A stretch of DNA of 64,000 nucleotides from contig CAVRHY010000005.1 of NCBI GenBank assembly GCA_963721105.1, positions 186,001-250,000 on the forward strand, read 5' to 3'. The notes below the pieces were generated by a model. It had not been told where the DNA came from and ran no database searches. It saw nothing but the letters and a program-made list of their open reading frames with translations. The stretch is from Thermohalobaculum sp963721105 (GTDB lineage Bacteria > Pseudomonadota > Alphaproteobacteria > Rhodobacterales > Rhodobacteraceae). Position 1 is the stretch's first letter, and every line of letters begins with the position of its first letter. A program made the position numbers and the translations under genes. This document shows, piece by piece, positions 9,997-19,674 of the stretch.

Positions 9997-11655
9997 TTAT
10001 CCGCTCCGCGCCAGCCGGGTCTCCAGCAACTCGCCAGCCTCGGTCAGGATCGGATACGCGACCGAGGCGAACAGCGAGTTGATCTGCTTCAGCGCGCGGA
10101 TCGTCTCCAGGTGGATCTCGCTCGTCTCGACGCTCTGCACCGTGCCGGTCTGCAGGCGCTTCAGGTGGCGCTCGTGGCTCTCGCGCTCCAGTTCGCGCAT
10201 CCGGTCCTTCTCGGCGACCAGTTGGCGCGCGCTCTCGCGGTCGCCCGAGACCAGCACGTTCAGCGCCAGCTGGATGTTCGCCATCACCCGGTCGTGCAGG
10301 TCGGTCAGCTCGCGCCAGCCCTCGCGCGAGAAATTGAGCTGCTCGGCCGCCTTCTGGTCGGCCAGCTTCAGCAGCCCCTTGGCGATGATGTCGCCCACAT
10401 GCTCGAGGTTGATGGCGGCGTTCGACAGCTCCATGGCGCGGCGCGCGTCATCGGCGGCCAGCTCGTTCCGCGTGATCTCGGCGATGTAGAGCTTGATGTC
10501 GGAATGCGACTGGTTGACCTCGGCGTCCATGCGCCGGATCGCCTTCATGCGCTCGCGGTCGCCGAAATCGTAGAGGTCCATCACCGGGCTCAGCATGCGC
10601 TCGATCAGCTCGGCCATGTGCAGCACCTCGCGCGTGGCGCTGGCCAGCGCCAGGTTCGGCGACTTGACCAGATCCGGGTCCAGCGCGCTGGTGCGCCGGC
10701 CCAACGGCCCTTCCAGTGGCGCGGCCTCGGGCAGCAGGCGCTGCATCAGCCGGCTCGCCAGCCCGACGAAGGGCAGGCACACGACGACCAGCGCGGCGTT
10801 GAACAGCAGGTGCAGGTTGACCAGTTCCTCGGCCAGCCCGTTGCCCAGCAGCGACAACGACGGCTCGTAGATGTGCCAGAGCGGCAGCACGACAGCCGCT
10901 CCGATGGCCCGGAACATCAGGTTTGCCATCGGCACCCGTCGCGCCTCGACCTCGGATTCGCGCGTCAGCACGACGGCGATGATGCCGCTGCCCATGTTCG
11001 CGCCCAGCACCAGCGACACGCCCAGCGACAGCGGCAGCACGCCCTCGGCCGCCAGGGTTGCGATCAGCAGCACCGAGGCGACGCTGGAATGGATCAGCCA
11101 GGCGAACAGCGCCCCGATCAGGAACGCCGTCAGCACGTCCTGGCTGAGATACTGCACGATGTCCGGCAGCATCCGGCTGGTGCGCAGCGGCGACGTCGCC
11201 TCGGCGATCATCCCCAGCGAGACCAGCACCAGTGCGATCCCGACCAGTATGCGCCCTACCTGGCGCACCTCGCGCCGGTTGCCCTTCAGGAACATGGTGA
11301 CGCCGACCAGCAGCAGGATCGGAATCAGCCAGTCCAGCTTGAACGACAGGATCTGCACGACCAGCGCCGAGCCGAAATCGCCGCCCAGCAGCATCGCCGT
11401 CGCCACCGCGCCGCTGACGATCCCGCTCGCGGCAAAGCCCGAGGCCAGGATCGCCACCGCCGTCGAGCTCTGCAGCAGCACGGCAATCCCGGTGCCGGCC
11501 ATCGCCGCCCGGACCCAGCCGCCCTTCGAGCGTTGCAGCGTCCGCTTCAGCGCCGCGCCGCGCGCGCGCTCGACGCCCGTCCGCACCATCCTGACCGCCC
11601 AGAGCAGCAGCATGACGGCGCCCGCCAGGTGCAGCAGGAGGAAGGAAAGGGACAT
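9997..11655 (-). CDS. Na+/phosphate symporter family protein with PhoU-like C-terminal domain
   Basis: A 552-residue membrane protein. The start at 11655 has a GGGAGA ribosome-binding site and gives MSLSFLLLHLAGAVMLLL. An upstream in-frame ATG at 11730 adds 25 unlikely residues. Two inverted symporter repeats are visible, marked by LLQSSTAVAILASGF (about residue 60) and LIHSSVASVLLIATL (about residue 190). The last 200 or so residues are helical and charged (LELSNAAINLEHVGDIIAKG-like), as in PhoU domains. The family moves phosphate with sodium. Between phnW and its LysR regulator, it could handle the phosphate set free by PhnA, either by uptake or by efflux of excess. That link is inferred from location. 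Confidence 0.85.
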   Translation of the reverse strand: MSLSFLLLHLAGAVMLLLWAVRMVRTGVERARGAALKRTLQRSKGGWVRAAMAGTGIAVLLQSSTAVAILASGFAASGIVSGAVATAMLLGGDFGSALVVQILSFKLDWLIPILLLVGVTMFLKGNRREVRQVGRILVGIALVLVSLGMIAEATSPLRTSRMLPDIVQYLSQDVLTAFLIGALFAWLIHSSVASVLLIATLAAEGVLPLSLGVSLVLGANMGSGIIAVVLTRESEVEARRVPMANLMFRAIGAAVVLPLWHIYEPSLSLLGNGLAEELVNLHLLFNAALVVVCLPFVGLASRLMQRLLPEAAPLEGPLGRRTSALDPDLVKSPNLALASATREVLHMAELIERMLSPVMDLYDFGDRERMKAIRRMDAEVNQSHSDIKLYIAEITRNELAADDARRAMELSNAAINLEHVGDIIAKGLLKLADQKAAEQLNFSREGWRELTDLHDRVMANIQLALNVLVSGDRESARQLVAEKDRMRELERESHERHLKRLQTGTVQSVETSEIHLETIRALKQINSLFASVAYPILTEAGELLETRLARSG

Positions 11656-11860
11656 TCGGTCTCCCAAAGTGTTGGCGTCGTGCGAAGCCGGGTGGCCGGG
11701 CGGTGCCGATGCGGCCTCCGCCCACGCCACGCACCCCGCGCCCCCGACGCGGTTCGTGAAACTATCATGACACGCCTTCCCGCGGTATCATTCAAATCGC
11801 TATTCGGGATGCTTCCATCGATTCGCCCGATGCCCACAGGGGGCGCGCGGGAGTGCGGTA

Positions 11861-12751
11861 ATGCGTTATGTCCAACTGCGGGCGTTCCACCACGTCGCAA
11901 CCTGCGGCGGCTTCAGCCGCGCTGCCGAGGCTCTGTCGCTGACGCAGCCTGCCCTGTCGGACCAGGTGCGCAAGCTCGAGGTGGAATACGACGTCCTCCT
12001 GTTCAGCCGCGAAAAGCGCCGCATCGCCCTGACCGCCGCCGGCGAGCGCCTGCTCGCCATCACCCAACGCCTGTTCGAGGCCGAGCGCCAGGCGGCCGAG
12101 CTGCTGGCCGAGACGCGCGCGCTCCGCTCGGGACGCCTCCGCGTCATCGCCGACAGCGCGCACCACCTGCTGCATGTGCTGGCCGCGTTCCGCCGCCTGC
12201 ACCCGCGCATCGAGATCATCATCACGTCGGGCAACACCGAGGAGGTCGCCGCCGCGCTGCACGCCTACGACGCCGAGTTGGGCGTACTGGGCGAGATCCC
12301 GCCGGCGGGCGAATTCGACATGGTGCATCTCGGCGCCTCGCCGCTGATCGCCTTCGTCGGCCGCGACCACCCGCTGGCCGGCCGGCGGCACATGGCCCTG
12401 TCCGAGATCGCCGCGTCGCCGCTGGTGCTGCGCGAACCCGGCTCGAAGACGCGCCGCGCCTTCGAGGCGGTCGCCGCCGAGCGCGGCATCGCGATCCACG
12501 CCGCCATCGAGGCGCAGGGCCGAGAGGCGGTGCGCGAGCTGGTCGCCGCCGGCTCCGGCCTCGGCATCGTCAGCCGCGCCGAGTTCGGCTGCGACCAGCG
12601 CCTGGTGCCAATCGCCATCACCGACTGCGACGTGCTGATGGACGAGGCGCTGATCTGCCTGCGAGAGCGCGCCTCCGGCCGGCTGATCCGCACCTTCCTC
12701 GAACTGGCGCGCAAGATGTCCGCCGCGGGACATCCCGTCCCGGCCGAGTGA
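11861..12751 (+). CDS. LysR family regulator, aminoethylphosphonate-catabolism type
   Basis: A 296-residue LysR-type activator with an N-terminal winged helix-turn-helix (RAFHHVATCGGFSRAAEAL, then TQPALSDQVRKLE) and a C-terminal effector-binding domain from about residue 90. The opening MRYVQLRAFHHVAT and the LLFSREKRRIALTAAG block resemble the LysR subfamily found with 2-aminoethylphosphonate catabolic genes. It is divergent from the Na+/Pi-type gene and 2 kb from phnW. It is therefore the best candidate regulator of the phnWAY operon. The effector (2-aminoethylphosphonate or an intermediate) is not visible in sequence. Confidence 0.85.
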   Translation: MRYVQLRAFHHVATCGGFSRAAEALSLTQPALSDQVRKLEVEYDVLLFSREKRRIALTAAGERLLAITQRLFEAERQAAELLAETRALRSGRLRVIADSAHHLLHVLAAFRRLHPRIEIIITSGNTEEVAAALHAYDAELGVLGEIPPAGEFDMVHLGASPLIAFVGRDHPLAGRRHMALSEIAASPLVLREPGSKTRRAFEAVAAERGIAIHAAIEAQGREAVRELVAAGSGLGIVSRAEFGCDQRLVPIAITDCDVLMDEALICLRERASGRLIRTFLELARKMSAAGHPVPAE

Positions 12752-12903
12752 CGGACATCGCCCGGAGCAGGAAGTCAGCGCCGCCCTGACGACACGCCGC
12801 TCCGCGGTATCCGGCACCGCGGGTGGATTCCACTCCAGTGCACCCGAACGGCAGGCCCCGGCGCCGCCGCCCTGCCCCTCGACCGCCGATCCGCGCCGCC
12901 GGC

Positions 12904-13617
12904 CTACCCCGTCGCGGCCAGCACGGGTCGCGTCAGGTCGCTCAGCGACTGGCGCTGGGTGCCGTCCCCGTCGAAATTCGCCGGGTCCAGCCAGGTTTCC
13001 ATGGCGACGCGGATCGCCGGCCACTCACTGTCGATGGCCGCGTACCAGGCGCTGTCGCGATTATGCCCCTTCACGATCAAGGCCTGCCTGAACACGCCCT
13101 CGTAGCTCAGCCCCAGCCGCTGCGCCGCCCGGCGCGAGGGGGCGTTCAGCGCGTTGCACTTCCACTCGTAGCGGCGATAGCCTGCATCGAACGACCAGCG
13201 CATCATCAGATACATCGCATCCGTCGCCGCCCGCGTGCGCTGCAGCGGCGGCGAGTAGGTGATGTATCCGACCTCGATCGAGCCCGCCGCCGGCGCGATG
13301 CGCATCAGGCTCGCCGTGCCCAGCGGACGGCCGTCGACGACGATGGCATAGTGCAGCGGGTCGGCGCCCTGCGCCGCCCCCCAGACCCAGCCGCGATACT
13401 CGTCGATGTCCTTGAACGGCCCGTTCGGCATGTAGGTCCACATGCCGCCGTCGCGATCCTCGGCCAGCGCCTCGAACAGCGCCGGCGCGTGTTCCAGCGT
13501 CAGCGGCTCCAGCCGGCAATAGCGCCCTTGCAGCACCATGCGCGTCGGCGCCGGCGGCGGCGTCCAGTGCGGCACCGGCGCGCCGATCGGCTGTCCCAGA
13601 GAGTTCTTGTGGCTCAT
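12904..13617 (-). CDS. GNAT family N-acetyltransferase
   Basis: A 237-residue acetyltransferase of the RimJ/RimL-like GNAT group. The start at 13617 gives MSHKNSLGQPIGAPVPHW. The frame is open upstream to 13746, but that part is compositionally unlike coding sequence. The GNAT core shows RYCRLEPLTLEHAPALFEAL, then SIEVGYITYSPPLQRTRAAT (beta4 and the acetyl-CoA-binding pyrophosphate loop) and WKCNALNAPSRRAAQRLG. Members acetylate small molecules or protein N-termini. The substrate is unknown. It converges with the LysR gene. Confidence 0.8.
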   Translation of the reverse strand: MSHKNSLGQPIGAPVPHWTPPPAPTRMVLQGRYCRLEPLTLEHAPALFEALAEDRDGGMWTYMPNGPFKDIDEYRGWVWGAAQGADPLHYAIVVDGRPLGTASLMRIAPAAGSIEVGYITYSPPLQRTRAATDAMYLMMRWSFDAGYRRYEWKCNALNAPSRRAAQRLGLSYEGVFRQALIVKGHNRDSAWYAAIDSEWPAIRVAMETWLDPANFDGDGTQRQSLSDLTRPVLAATG

Positions 13618-14144
13618 GGCGTCCCCCTTCGGCATGACCCTGAGCCGCCCCGCGCGGCAAAGGCAATCCAGCACAGGCGGCTGGCCTTCGCGAAAGCCGC
13701 GCTCTGGCATCGCCGCGGCTATGGCGCCTGGCAACAGGCAGGCCACGGCCTGCAGCTATCCCAACGCTATGCAACCCGCGTTCATCAACGAGGGAGGCCA
13801 CGCGTGAGCCAGCCGAAATCCCGACCCGGCATGGCGGCGCCTTGCCCTGGGCTGGCGGCAGATCTGGCGCTCCCCGCCGGGATCGTCGAGCAACGCTCGA
13901 GCCGTCGCGACCGGCGCGGACACCATCGCCGGCGAGAAAATCGTGGACGACACACGATTGCCGGCGAGGCATCGTAGGTGTTATCAGGTCGACCTGATTT
14001 CGCCGACCCCGGCGGCCAGTTTCAACATCATGCCCCAATGCCGGCGACCGGTCCCGGGGTGAAGCCGATGACGATCGCCTCGTCCGCCCGCCTCTCGCCA
14101 CCCGACGACTCTCCGACCCGGCGACGCACGCCGGACGCATGGCG
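13618..14144. other. Intergenic region without recognisable gene
   Basis: This 527-base stretch lies between the GNAT gene start and the end of the malate/lactate-type dehydrogenase gene, both on the minus strand. Open frames here are short or overlap nothing with family features. It should hold the GNAT promoter on the minus strand near 13620-13700. I see no RNA gene, repeat or terminator that I can support. Confidence 0.5.
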
Positions 14145-15182
14145 CTACCCGGCCAACTCGACGATCGTCGCGTGCAACTGCGCCGGGATCTCTACCCCCT
14201 CGCCCGGCGTCCGCGCCCGCGCCGCAACCCGCCGGTCGCCGGGCAGCCGCGTGCCCTCCATCTCCAGCATCTTCGCGAACAGCCGCTCGCCGCGCTCGAG
14301 CGCATCGTCCGCGCCGAAGCGCACCGGATCGAAGGCCAGGACAAGCTCGCCTCCCGTCGCCGGGCCGCCGTCGCCGTTGTCCTCCTCGCCGGCCTCCCAG
14401 CTCGCCACCTCGCCGATCATCGGCCCGGCCAGCAGGTCGACCATCAGCGCGATCGCCGCGCCCTTGTAGCCGCCGAAGGGCAGCTGCGCGCCCTCCAGCG
14501 CCGCCGCCGGGTCGGTCGTCGGTTCGCCCTCCCTGTCGATTCCGACCCCCGGCGGCAAGGCGTGCCCGTCGCGCCCGGCGATCATGATCTCACCCCGCGC
14601 CATCGCCGAGGACGCCTGGTCCCAGACCATCGCGCCGCCGCTCTTTCCGTCTCGGGCAGGCCGCGGCCAGGCAAAGCTCATCGGGTTGGTGCCGAAGAAC
14701 GGCCGCTTGCCGCCGGCCGGCGCCATGTAGGGCGGCGAGTTGACGAAGGCCATCGCCACCAGCCCCGCCTCGGCCAGCGCCTGCGTCTCGGGCCAGAGCG
14801 CCGCGTAGTGGTGCGTCCGCCGCAGCGCCAGCGCCGCCATGCCGATCTCGCGCGCCGCCTCGATCAGCGGCGGCCGGCCGATCTCGATCGCCAGCGGCGC
14901 AAAACCCCGGTCGCCCTCGACGACCACGACGCACGGCCCCAGCCGGCGCACCTGCGGATCGGCCCGGCCATTGACCTTGCCGTTCCGCAAGCTGCCGACA
15001 TAGCCCGGGATGCGGAACAGCCCGTGCGACTTCGCCCCGTCGCGCTCTGCCGCCGTCACCGTCCGCGCCACGGCTGCCGCATTGCGCTCATCGCAGCCGC
15101 CCGCCATCAGTGCGCGCATCGCCAGTTCACTCACCTCGTCCAGCGTCAGCCGGACCTGCCCCGTTCCCGTTTCTGCGCCCAT
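14145..15182 (-). CDS. Ldh family oxidoreductase (malate/L-lactate dehydrogenase type)
   Basis: A 345-residue NAD(P)H-dependent oxidoreductase of the second malate/lactate dehydrogenase family (Ldh_2), which also includes delta1-piperideine-2-carboxylate reductases and ureidoglycolate dehydrogenase. The start at 15182 follows a GGGGG ribosome-binding stretch and gives MGAETGTGQVRLTLDEVSEL. Family blocks are AKSHGLFRIPGYVGSLRNG, RRTHHYAALWPETQALAEAG and KRPFFGTNPMSFAWP. Near the end, LPFGGYKGAAIALMVDLLAG is the conserved nucleotide-site helix. Which 2-keto or imino acid it reduces cannot be told here. It is divergent from the acyl-CoA synthetase. Confidence 0.85.
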   Translation of the reverse strand: MGAETGTGQVRLTLDEVSELAMRALMAGGCDERNAAAVARTVTAAERDGAKSHGLFRIPGYVGSLRNGKVNGRADPQVRRLGPCVVVVEGDRGFAPLAIEIGRPPLIEAAREIGMAALALRRTHHYAALWPETQALAEAGLVAMAFVNSPPYMAPAGGKRPFFGTNPMSFAWPRPARDGKSGGAMVWDQASSAMARGEIMIAGRDGHALPPGVGIDREGEPTTDPAAALEGAQLPFGGYKGAAIALMVDLLAGPMIGEVASWEAGEEDNGDGGPATGGELVLAFDPVRFGADDALERGERLFAKMLEMEGTRLPGDRRVAARARTPGEGVEIPAQLHATIVELAG

Positions 15183-15303
15183 GTCCCCCTCCGCGACCGC
15201 CAGCCATGCCTGTTTCTGCCCCGCCGGGCCTCCCGGAGCAACGTCGCTTGCCGCCATGCGTTGACCAGCCCCTAAGGTTGCACGAACACGAGGGGGAGAC
15301 CGG

Positions 15304-17208
15304 ATGACCGAGCGGATGCGCTTCGGCAGCCTGGCCGACAAGGCCGAGATCGAGGCCATGCCGCTGGCCCAGCGGATGCCCTCGCTCACGGTCTTCGCGC
15401 GCCTGACCCGCACCGCCGAAAGCTGGCCCGACCGCCCGGCGCTCACCTTCCAGATCCGCTCCGGTCCGCGCGACAAGGCGGTGACGCTCACATGGAAGCA
15501 GTTCCGCGCGCGCGTGGTCCAGGCCGCCAACCTGTTCCGTGACCTCGGCGTCGGGCAGGACGACGCCGTCGCCTACCTCATGCCGAACTGCAACGAGACG
15601 GCGGTAACGCTGCTGGCCGGGTGCACGGCCGGCATCGTCAACCCCGTGAATCCCCTGCTCGACGCCGGGCAGATCGCCGCAATCCTGCGCGAGGCCGGCT
15701 CCAAGGTGCTGGTGACGCTCGCCAGCTTCCCGCACTCCGACGTCGCCCAGAAGGCGCACGAGGCCGCAGCACTCGCGCCCTGCGTCGAGACGGTGCTCGA
15801 GGTCGACCTGAAGCACTACCTCGCGCCGCCGCTTTCCTGGGCCGTCCCCTTCATCCGTCCGAAACTGACCCGCTGCCCACGCGTCCGCACGCTCGACTTC
15901 AACCGCGAGGCCGACCGCCGTCCCTCCACGCGCCTGTCATTCAGCGAACAGGGCGGCGCCGAGCGCACCGGCGCCTATTTCCACACCGGCGGCACCACCG
16001 GCATGCCCAAGATGGCCCGGCACCTGCAGCGCGGCATGGTCTACAACGGCCTCTGCGCTTCTCAGAGCATCATCGACGAGACCGACGTCCTGCTCTGCCC
16101 GCTGCCCTTGTTCCACGTCTTCGCCGCCTACCCGATCCTGATGACCTGCGTCACTGCCGGCGCGCACATGGTGATGCCGACGCCCGCCGGCTATCGCGGC
16201 GAGGGCGTCATGGACAACTTCTGGAAGCTGGTCGAGCGCTGGCGCGTGACCTTCATCGTCATGGTGCCGACCGCCGCCTCGGCGCTGATGCAGCGCAAGG
16301 TCGACGCCGACGTCTCGTCAGCCTGAAGTACGCGCTCTGCGGCTCGGCGCCGCTGCCGGTCGAGCTCTTCCGCCGCTTCGAGGCCGCGACCGACGTCAAG
16401 GTCCTCGAGGGCTACGGCATGACCGAGGCGACCTGCCTGGTCTCGATCAACCCGCCACATGGCGAGCGCAAGATCGGCTCGGTCGGCATCCCCTTCCCCT
16501 ACACCGACGTGAAGATCCTGCACACTGACGACAACGGCCAGATCACGAAGGAATGCGAACCCGGGGAGGTCGGCGAGATCTGCGTAAAGAACCCAGGCGT
16601 CTTTCCCGGCTACAAGGATGATAGCCGCAACGACCACATCTTTGCCGGACCCGAGAAATACCTGCGCACCGGCGATCTCGGCCGCATCGACGCCGACGGC
16701 TACATCTGGATCACCGGCCGCGCCAAGGACCTGATCATCCGCGGCGGCCACAACATCGACCCGGCGATGATCGAGGAGGCGCTGTCCGGCCACCCCGACG
16801 TCGCCTTCGTCGGCGCCATCGGCCAGCCAGACGCGCACGCGGGCGAGGTCGCGGCCGCCTATGTCGAGCTCAGGAGCGGCTCCACCGTCACCGGCGAGGA
16901 ACTGCGCGCCTATGCCGAGGAGCACATCACCGAACGCGCCGCCGTCCCCAAGCATGTCGAGGTGCTGGAGGAGCTGCCGAAGACCGCCGTCGGCAAGGTC
17001 TTCAAGCCCGACCTCCGCAAGCGCGCCATCGCCCGCGTCTATGGCCGCGCGCTCTCGGATGCCGGCATCGCGTGCGAGGTCGAGGTGGTCGAAGATCCGG
17101 CACGCGGCCTGGTGTGCCCGGGTCCACCCGACGGCCGGCGCCGACGCCGCGCGAATCGGCGAGACGCTCGGCACCTTCCCCCGCCCCTGGGAGCTGGTGG
17201 ACGGCTGA
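15304..17208 (+). CDS. Acyl-CoA synthetase (AMP-forming), two frameshifts
   Basis: An AMP-dependent synthetase/ligase of about 633 residues that activates a carboxylic acid as acyl-AMP and then as the CoA thioester. The P-loop is in FHTGGTTGMPKMARH, the A5 motif is GYGMTEATC, A7/A8 are in YLRTGDLGRIDADGYIW and GRAKDLIIRGGHN, and the A10 lysine is in PKTAVGKVFKPDLRK. Two breaks are present. Near 16310-16325 the frame moves back by one (one base lost or two gained) within VDADVSSLKYALCGSAPLP. At 17117-17119 an extra C is removed to give LVCRVHPTAGADAARIGE and the end PWELVDG. The substrate is unknown; medium-chain or aromatic acids are typical of the family. Confidence 0.87.
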
Positions 17209-17323
17209 GCCCCCACTGTCCAACCGCACATCGACCTGCCCGGATCGCTCGCCGTCCCCGGGCTGACGGCAGCGCCCCGCCCGTGCTACTGTGCCCGCCG
17301 ATCCGCCGAAATCGGGGGCACGA

Positions 17324-18539
17324 GTGGACATCGCTACGCGCTGCTGCGTCGTCGGGGGCGGCCCCGCCGGCATGATGCTGGGCCTGTTGCTGGCCCGCGC
17401 CGGCATCGAGGTCGTGGTGCTGGAAAAGCACGCCGACTTCCTGCGCGACTTCCGCGGCGACACGCTCCACCCCTCGACGCTGGAGGTGATGAGCGAGCTC
17501 GGCCTGCTCGACGGCCTGCTGGCGCTGCCGCACCAGCGCATCGACACGCTGAGGGGCGCCTTCGGCGACCGGATGCTGACGATCGGCGACTTCCGCCCGC
17601 TGCCGGTGCGCTGCCCATTCATCGCGCTGATGCCGCAATGGGATTTTCTCAACTACCTCGCCAGCGCGGCCGGGGCGCTGCCCTCCTTCGACCTGCGGAT
17701 GCGGACCGAGGCGACCGACCTGCTCCGCGACGGCGGCCGCATCACCGGCGTCCGCGCCGAGGGACCGGACGGCTCGCTGACCATCCGCGCCGACCTCGTC
17801 GTCGCCTGCGACGGGCGCCGGTCGCTGCTGCGCGAGCAGTCCGGGCCTGCCGGTCGAAAGCTTCGGCGCGCCGATGGACGTCCAGTGGTTCCGCCTCGAC
17901 CGCGCCGAGGGCACCGAGGCGCCGCTCGGCACCTTCGCCGCCGGGCGCGGCCTGATCCTGTTGCCGCGCGGCGACTACTGGCAGGTCGGGCACATCATCC
18001 CCAAGGGCGCCGACGCACGGCTCCGCGCCGGCAGCTTCGACGACTTCCGCGCCTCGCTGGCGGCGCTGAAGCCCGAGCTGACCGACGCGCTCTCGCGCCT
18101 CGGCGGCTGGGACGAGGTCAAGCTGCTGACGGTCGAGGTCAATCGGCTGCACGACTGGTGCCTGCCCGGCCTGCTCCTGATCGGCGACGCCGCGCACGCC
18201 ATGTCGCCGATCGGCGGCGTCGGCATCAACCTGGCGATCCAGGACGCGGTGGCGACCGCAAATATCCTCGCCGCCCCGCTGCGGGAAGGCGCGCCCGATC
18301 TCGACACGCTGCGGCGGGTGCAGAAGCGCCGCCTCTGGCCGACGCTGGTCACGCAGCGCCTGCAACTGGCCCTGCAACGCGGCGTCATCGCCCCGACGCT
18401 TCAGGCGCAGGCCTCGCCCCGGCCGCCACGGCTGGTGCGCCTGCTCGACACCTGGCCCTGGGCGCGGCGCTGGCCGGCGCGCCTGATTGGCATGGGCGTC
18501 CGCCCCGAACACGTCGCGCCCGAGTTGCGCGCCGGTTGA
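17324..18539 (+). CDS. FAD-dependent monooxygenase (UbiH/PHBH-like), one frameshift
   Basis: A flavoprotein hydroxylase of 404 residues after repair. I prefer the GTG at 17324 with GGGGG just upstream; another GTG at 17291 is in frame. The dinucleotide-binding motif is VVGGGPAGMMLGLLLARAG. The DG motif appears as VVACDGRRSLLREQSG and the second FAD motif as GLLLIGDAAHAMSPIGGVGI. An extra G in GGG at 17843-17845 breaks it; removing it gives SGLPVESFGAPMDVQWFRL. Members hydroxylate aromatic rings or quinone precursors. It follows the acyl-CoA synthetase on the same strand after 115 bases, so the two may act together on an aromatic acid, which is inference only. Confidence 0.83.
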
Positions 18540-18679
18540 CGGAACCCCGCGCGTCGTCTATCTCCCCCGCTCCGCCGCCCGTTAGGACGGTGGCATCCGG
18601 CGCCCGTGGCCCGCGCAAGCGGGACCCTGTCGCCCCCGAAGGGGGGAGAGGAGGCCGCCCGAACATTGAGAGGAAGACC

Positions 18680-19303
18680 ATGACCAAGCGCACCGCCGCC
18701 AAGCACAAGCTCGACCGCCGCATGGGCGAGAACATCTGGGGCCGCCCGAAATCCCCGGTGAACCGCCGCGAGTACGGCCCCGGCCAGCACGGCCAGCGCC
18801 GCAAGGGCAAGATGTCCGATTTCGGCCTGCAGCTTCGCGCCAAGCAGAAGCTGAAGGGCCATTACGGCGACATGACCGAAAAGCAGTTCAAACGCACCTA
18901 CGAGGAGGCGATCCGCCAGCGCGGCGACACCGGCGAGGCGCTGATCGGCCTGCTCGAGCGGCGCCTCGACGCCGTGGTCTACCGCGCCAAGTTCGTGCCG
19001 ACGATCTTCGCCGCCCGCCAGTTCGTCAACCATGGCCATGTCGAGGTGAACGGCCGGCGCGTAAACATCGCCTCCTTCCGCGTCTCCGAGGGCGACGTGA
19101 TCTCGCTCCGCTCCAAGGCCAAGGACATGGCGCTGGTGCTGGAGGCGATCCAGAGCGCCGAGCGCGACATGCCGGAGTACATCGACGTCGACCACTCGAA
19201 GATGACCGCCACCTACGTCCGCACCCCGACGCTGGGCGACGTGCCCTACGCCGTGCAGATGGAGCCGAACCTGGTCGTCGAGTACTACGCCAAGAACGGC
19301 TGA
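18680..19303 (+). CDS. rpsD: 30S ribosomal protein S4
   Basis: A 207-residue primary 16S rRNA-binding protein that nucleates assembly of the small-subunit body. The sequence from MTKRTAAKHKLDRRMGENIW through YGPGQHGQRRKGK to the S4 domain (LERRLDAVVYRAKFVPT and QFVNHGHVEVNGRRVN) is full length and of alphaproteobacterial type. A GAGGAAG ribosome-binding site lies upstream of the ATG at 18680. It stands alone here, not in the alpha operon, as is usual in alphaproteobacteria. A strong intrinsic terminator follows at 19338. The frame is intact, which makes it a useful anchor for judging codon use. Confidence 0.98.
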   Translation: MTKRTAAKHKLDRRMGENIWGRPKSPVNRREYGPGQHGQRRKGKMSDFGLQLRAKQKLKGHYGDMTEKQFKRTYEEAIRQRGDTGEALIGLLERRLDAVVYRAKFVPTIFAARQFVNHGHVEVNGRRVNIASFRVSEGDVISLRSKAKDMALVLEAIQSAERDMPEYIDVDHSKMTATYVRTPTLGDVPYAVQMEPNLVVEYYAKNG

Positions 19304-19337
19304 TCCCCGGATAGCCCGACCCGGCCACGGATTTCCA

Positions 19338-19374
19338 GGCCCGGCGCTCCCCCGCGAGCGCCGGGCCTTTTCCT
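19338..19374 (+). terminator. Intrinsic terminator of rpsD
   Basis: GGCCCGGCGCTC (19338-19349), loop CCCCGC, then GAGCGCCGGGCC (19356-19367) forms a perfect 12-bp stem followed directly by TTTTCC. It lies 34 bases after the rpsD stop. This is the clearest Rho-independent terminator in the window. Confidence 0.92.
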
Positions 19375-19437
19375 TTCGCGACGTCATTTTCGCCGCGGCC
19401 GCCGGCCAACGCGGCAGCGACCGGCCGCCCCCCAGCC

Positions 19438-19461
19438 GTCATCCCCGAGACCGCGGGGATC
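19438..19461. repeat. GTCAT-type palindromic repeat
   Basis: GTCATCCCCGAG followed by ACCGCGGGGATC forms a short REP-like hairpin. Related units occur at 36485, 37744 and 42797. Confidence 0.5.
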
Positions 19462-19526
19462 TCGTTCCCCCAATGCCGTCCCCCCTGCGCGGATACATAG
19501 AATGCGCCGCGCTTGACGCGTCGGCC

Positions 19527-19574
19527 GTAGGGCGGGTTTCCAACCCGCCACGGCGGGGTGAAACCCCGCCCTAC
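19527..19574. repeat. GTAGGG-type dispersed inverted repeat, copy 1
   Basis: Starts GTAGGGCGGGTTTC and ends GAAACCCCGCCCTAC, so the two ends are inverted copies around a CAACCCGCCACGGCGGGGT centre. Each half can fold on itself as well. Similar units lie at 44405, 48341 and 54527, all outside genes. Confidence 0.8.
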
Positions 19575-19674
19575 CGGTCGGACAGACCGCGGACGCCTTC
19601 CGCCGGGAAAATTATCCAGCACCTGAAGGAACTCGCCCTCTGTCGCCTAGACATACTTCGGTCTGCGCCGCCCC

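Larger units (their letters stand above)
19375..19674. other. Intergenic spacer with two palindromic repeats
   Basis: This 300-base spacer between the rpsD terminator and the end of the convergent dioxygenase-like gene has no supported gene. It holds a GTCAT-type palindrome (19438-19461) and a GTAGGGCGGG-type inverted repeat (19527-19574), listed separately. A lower-GC stretch follows near 19600-19660. Confidence 0.6.

Noticed and set aside
10111..12789. An 892-residue plus-strand open frame over the Na+/Pi-type and LysR genes
   Set aside because: It is an antisense and off-frame shadow; both real genes beneath it have clear motifs and starts.
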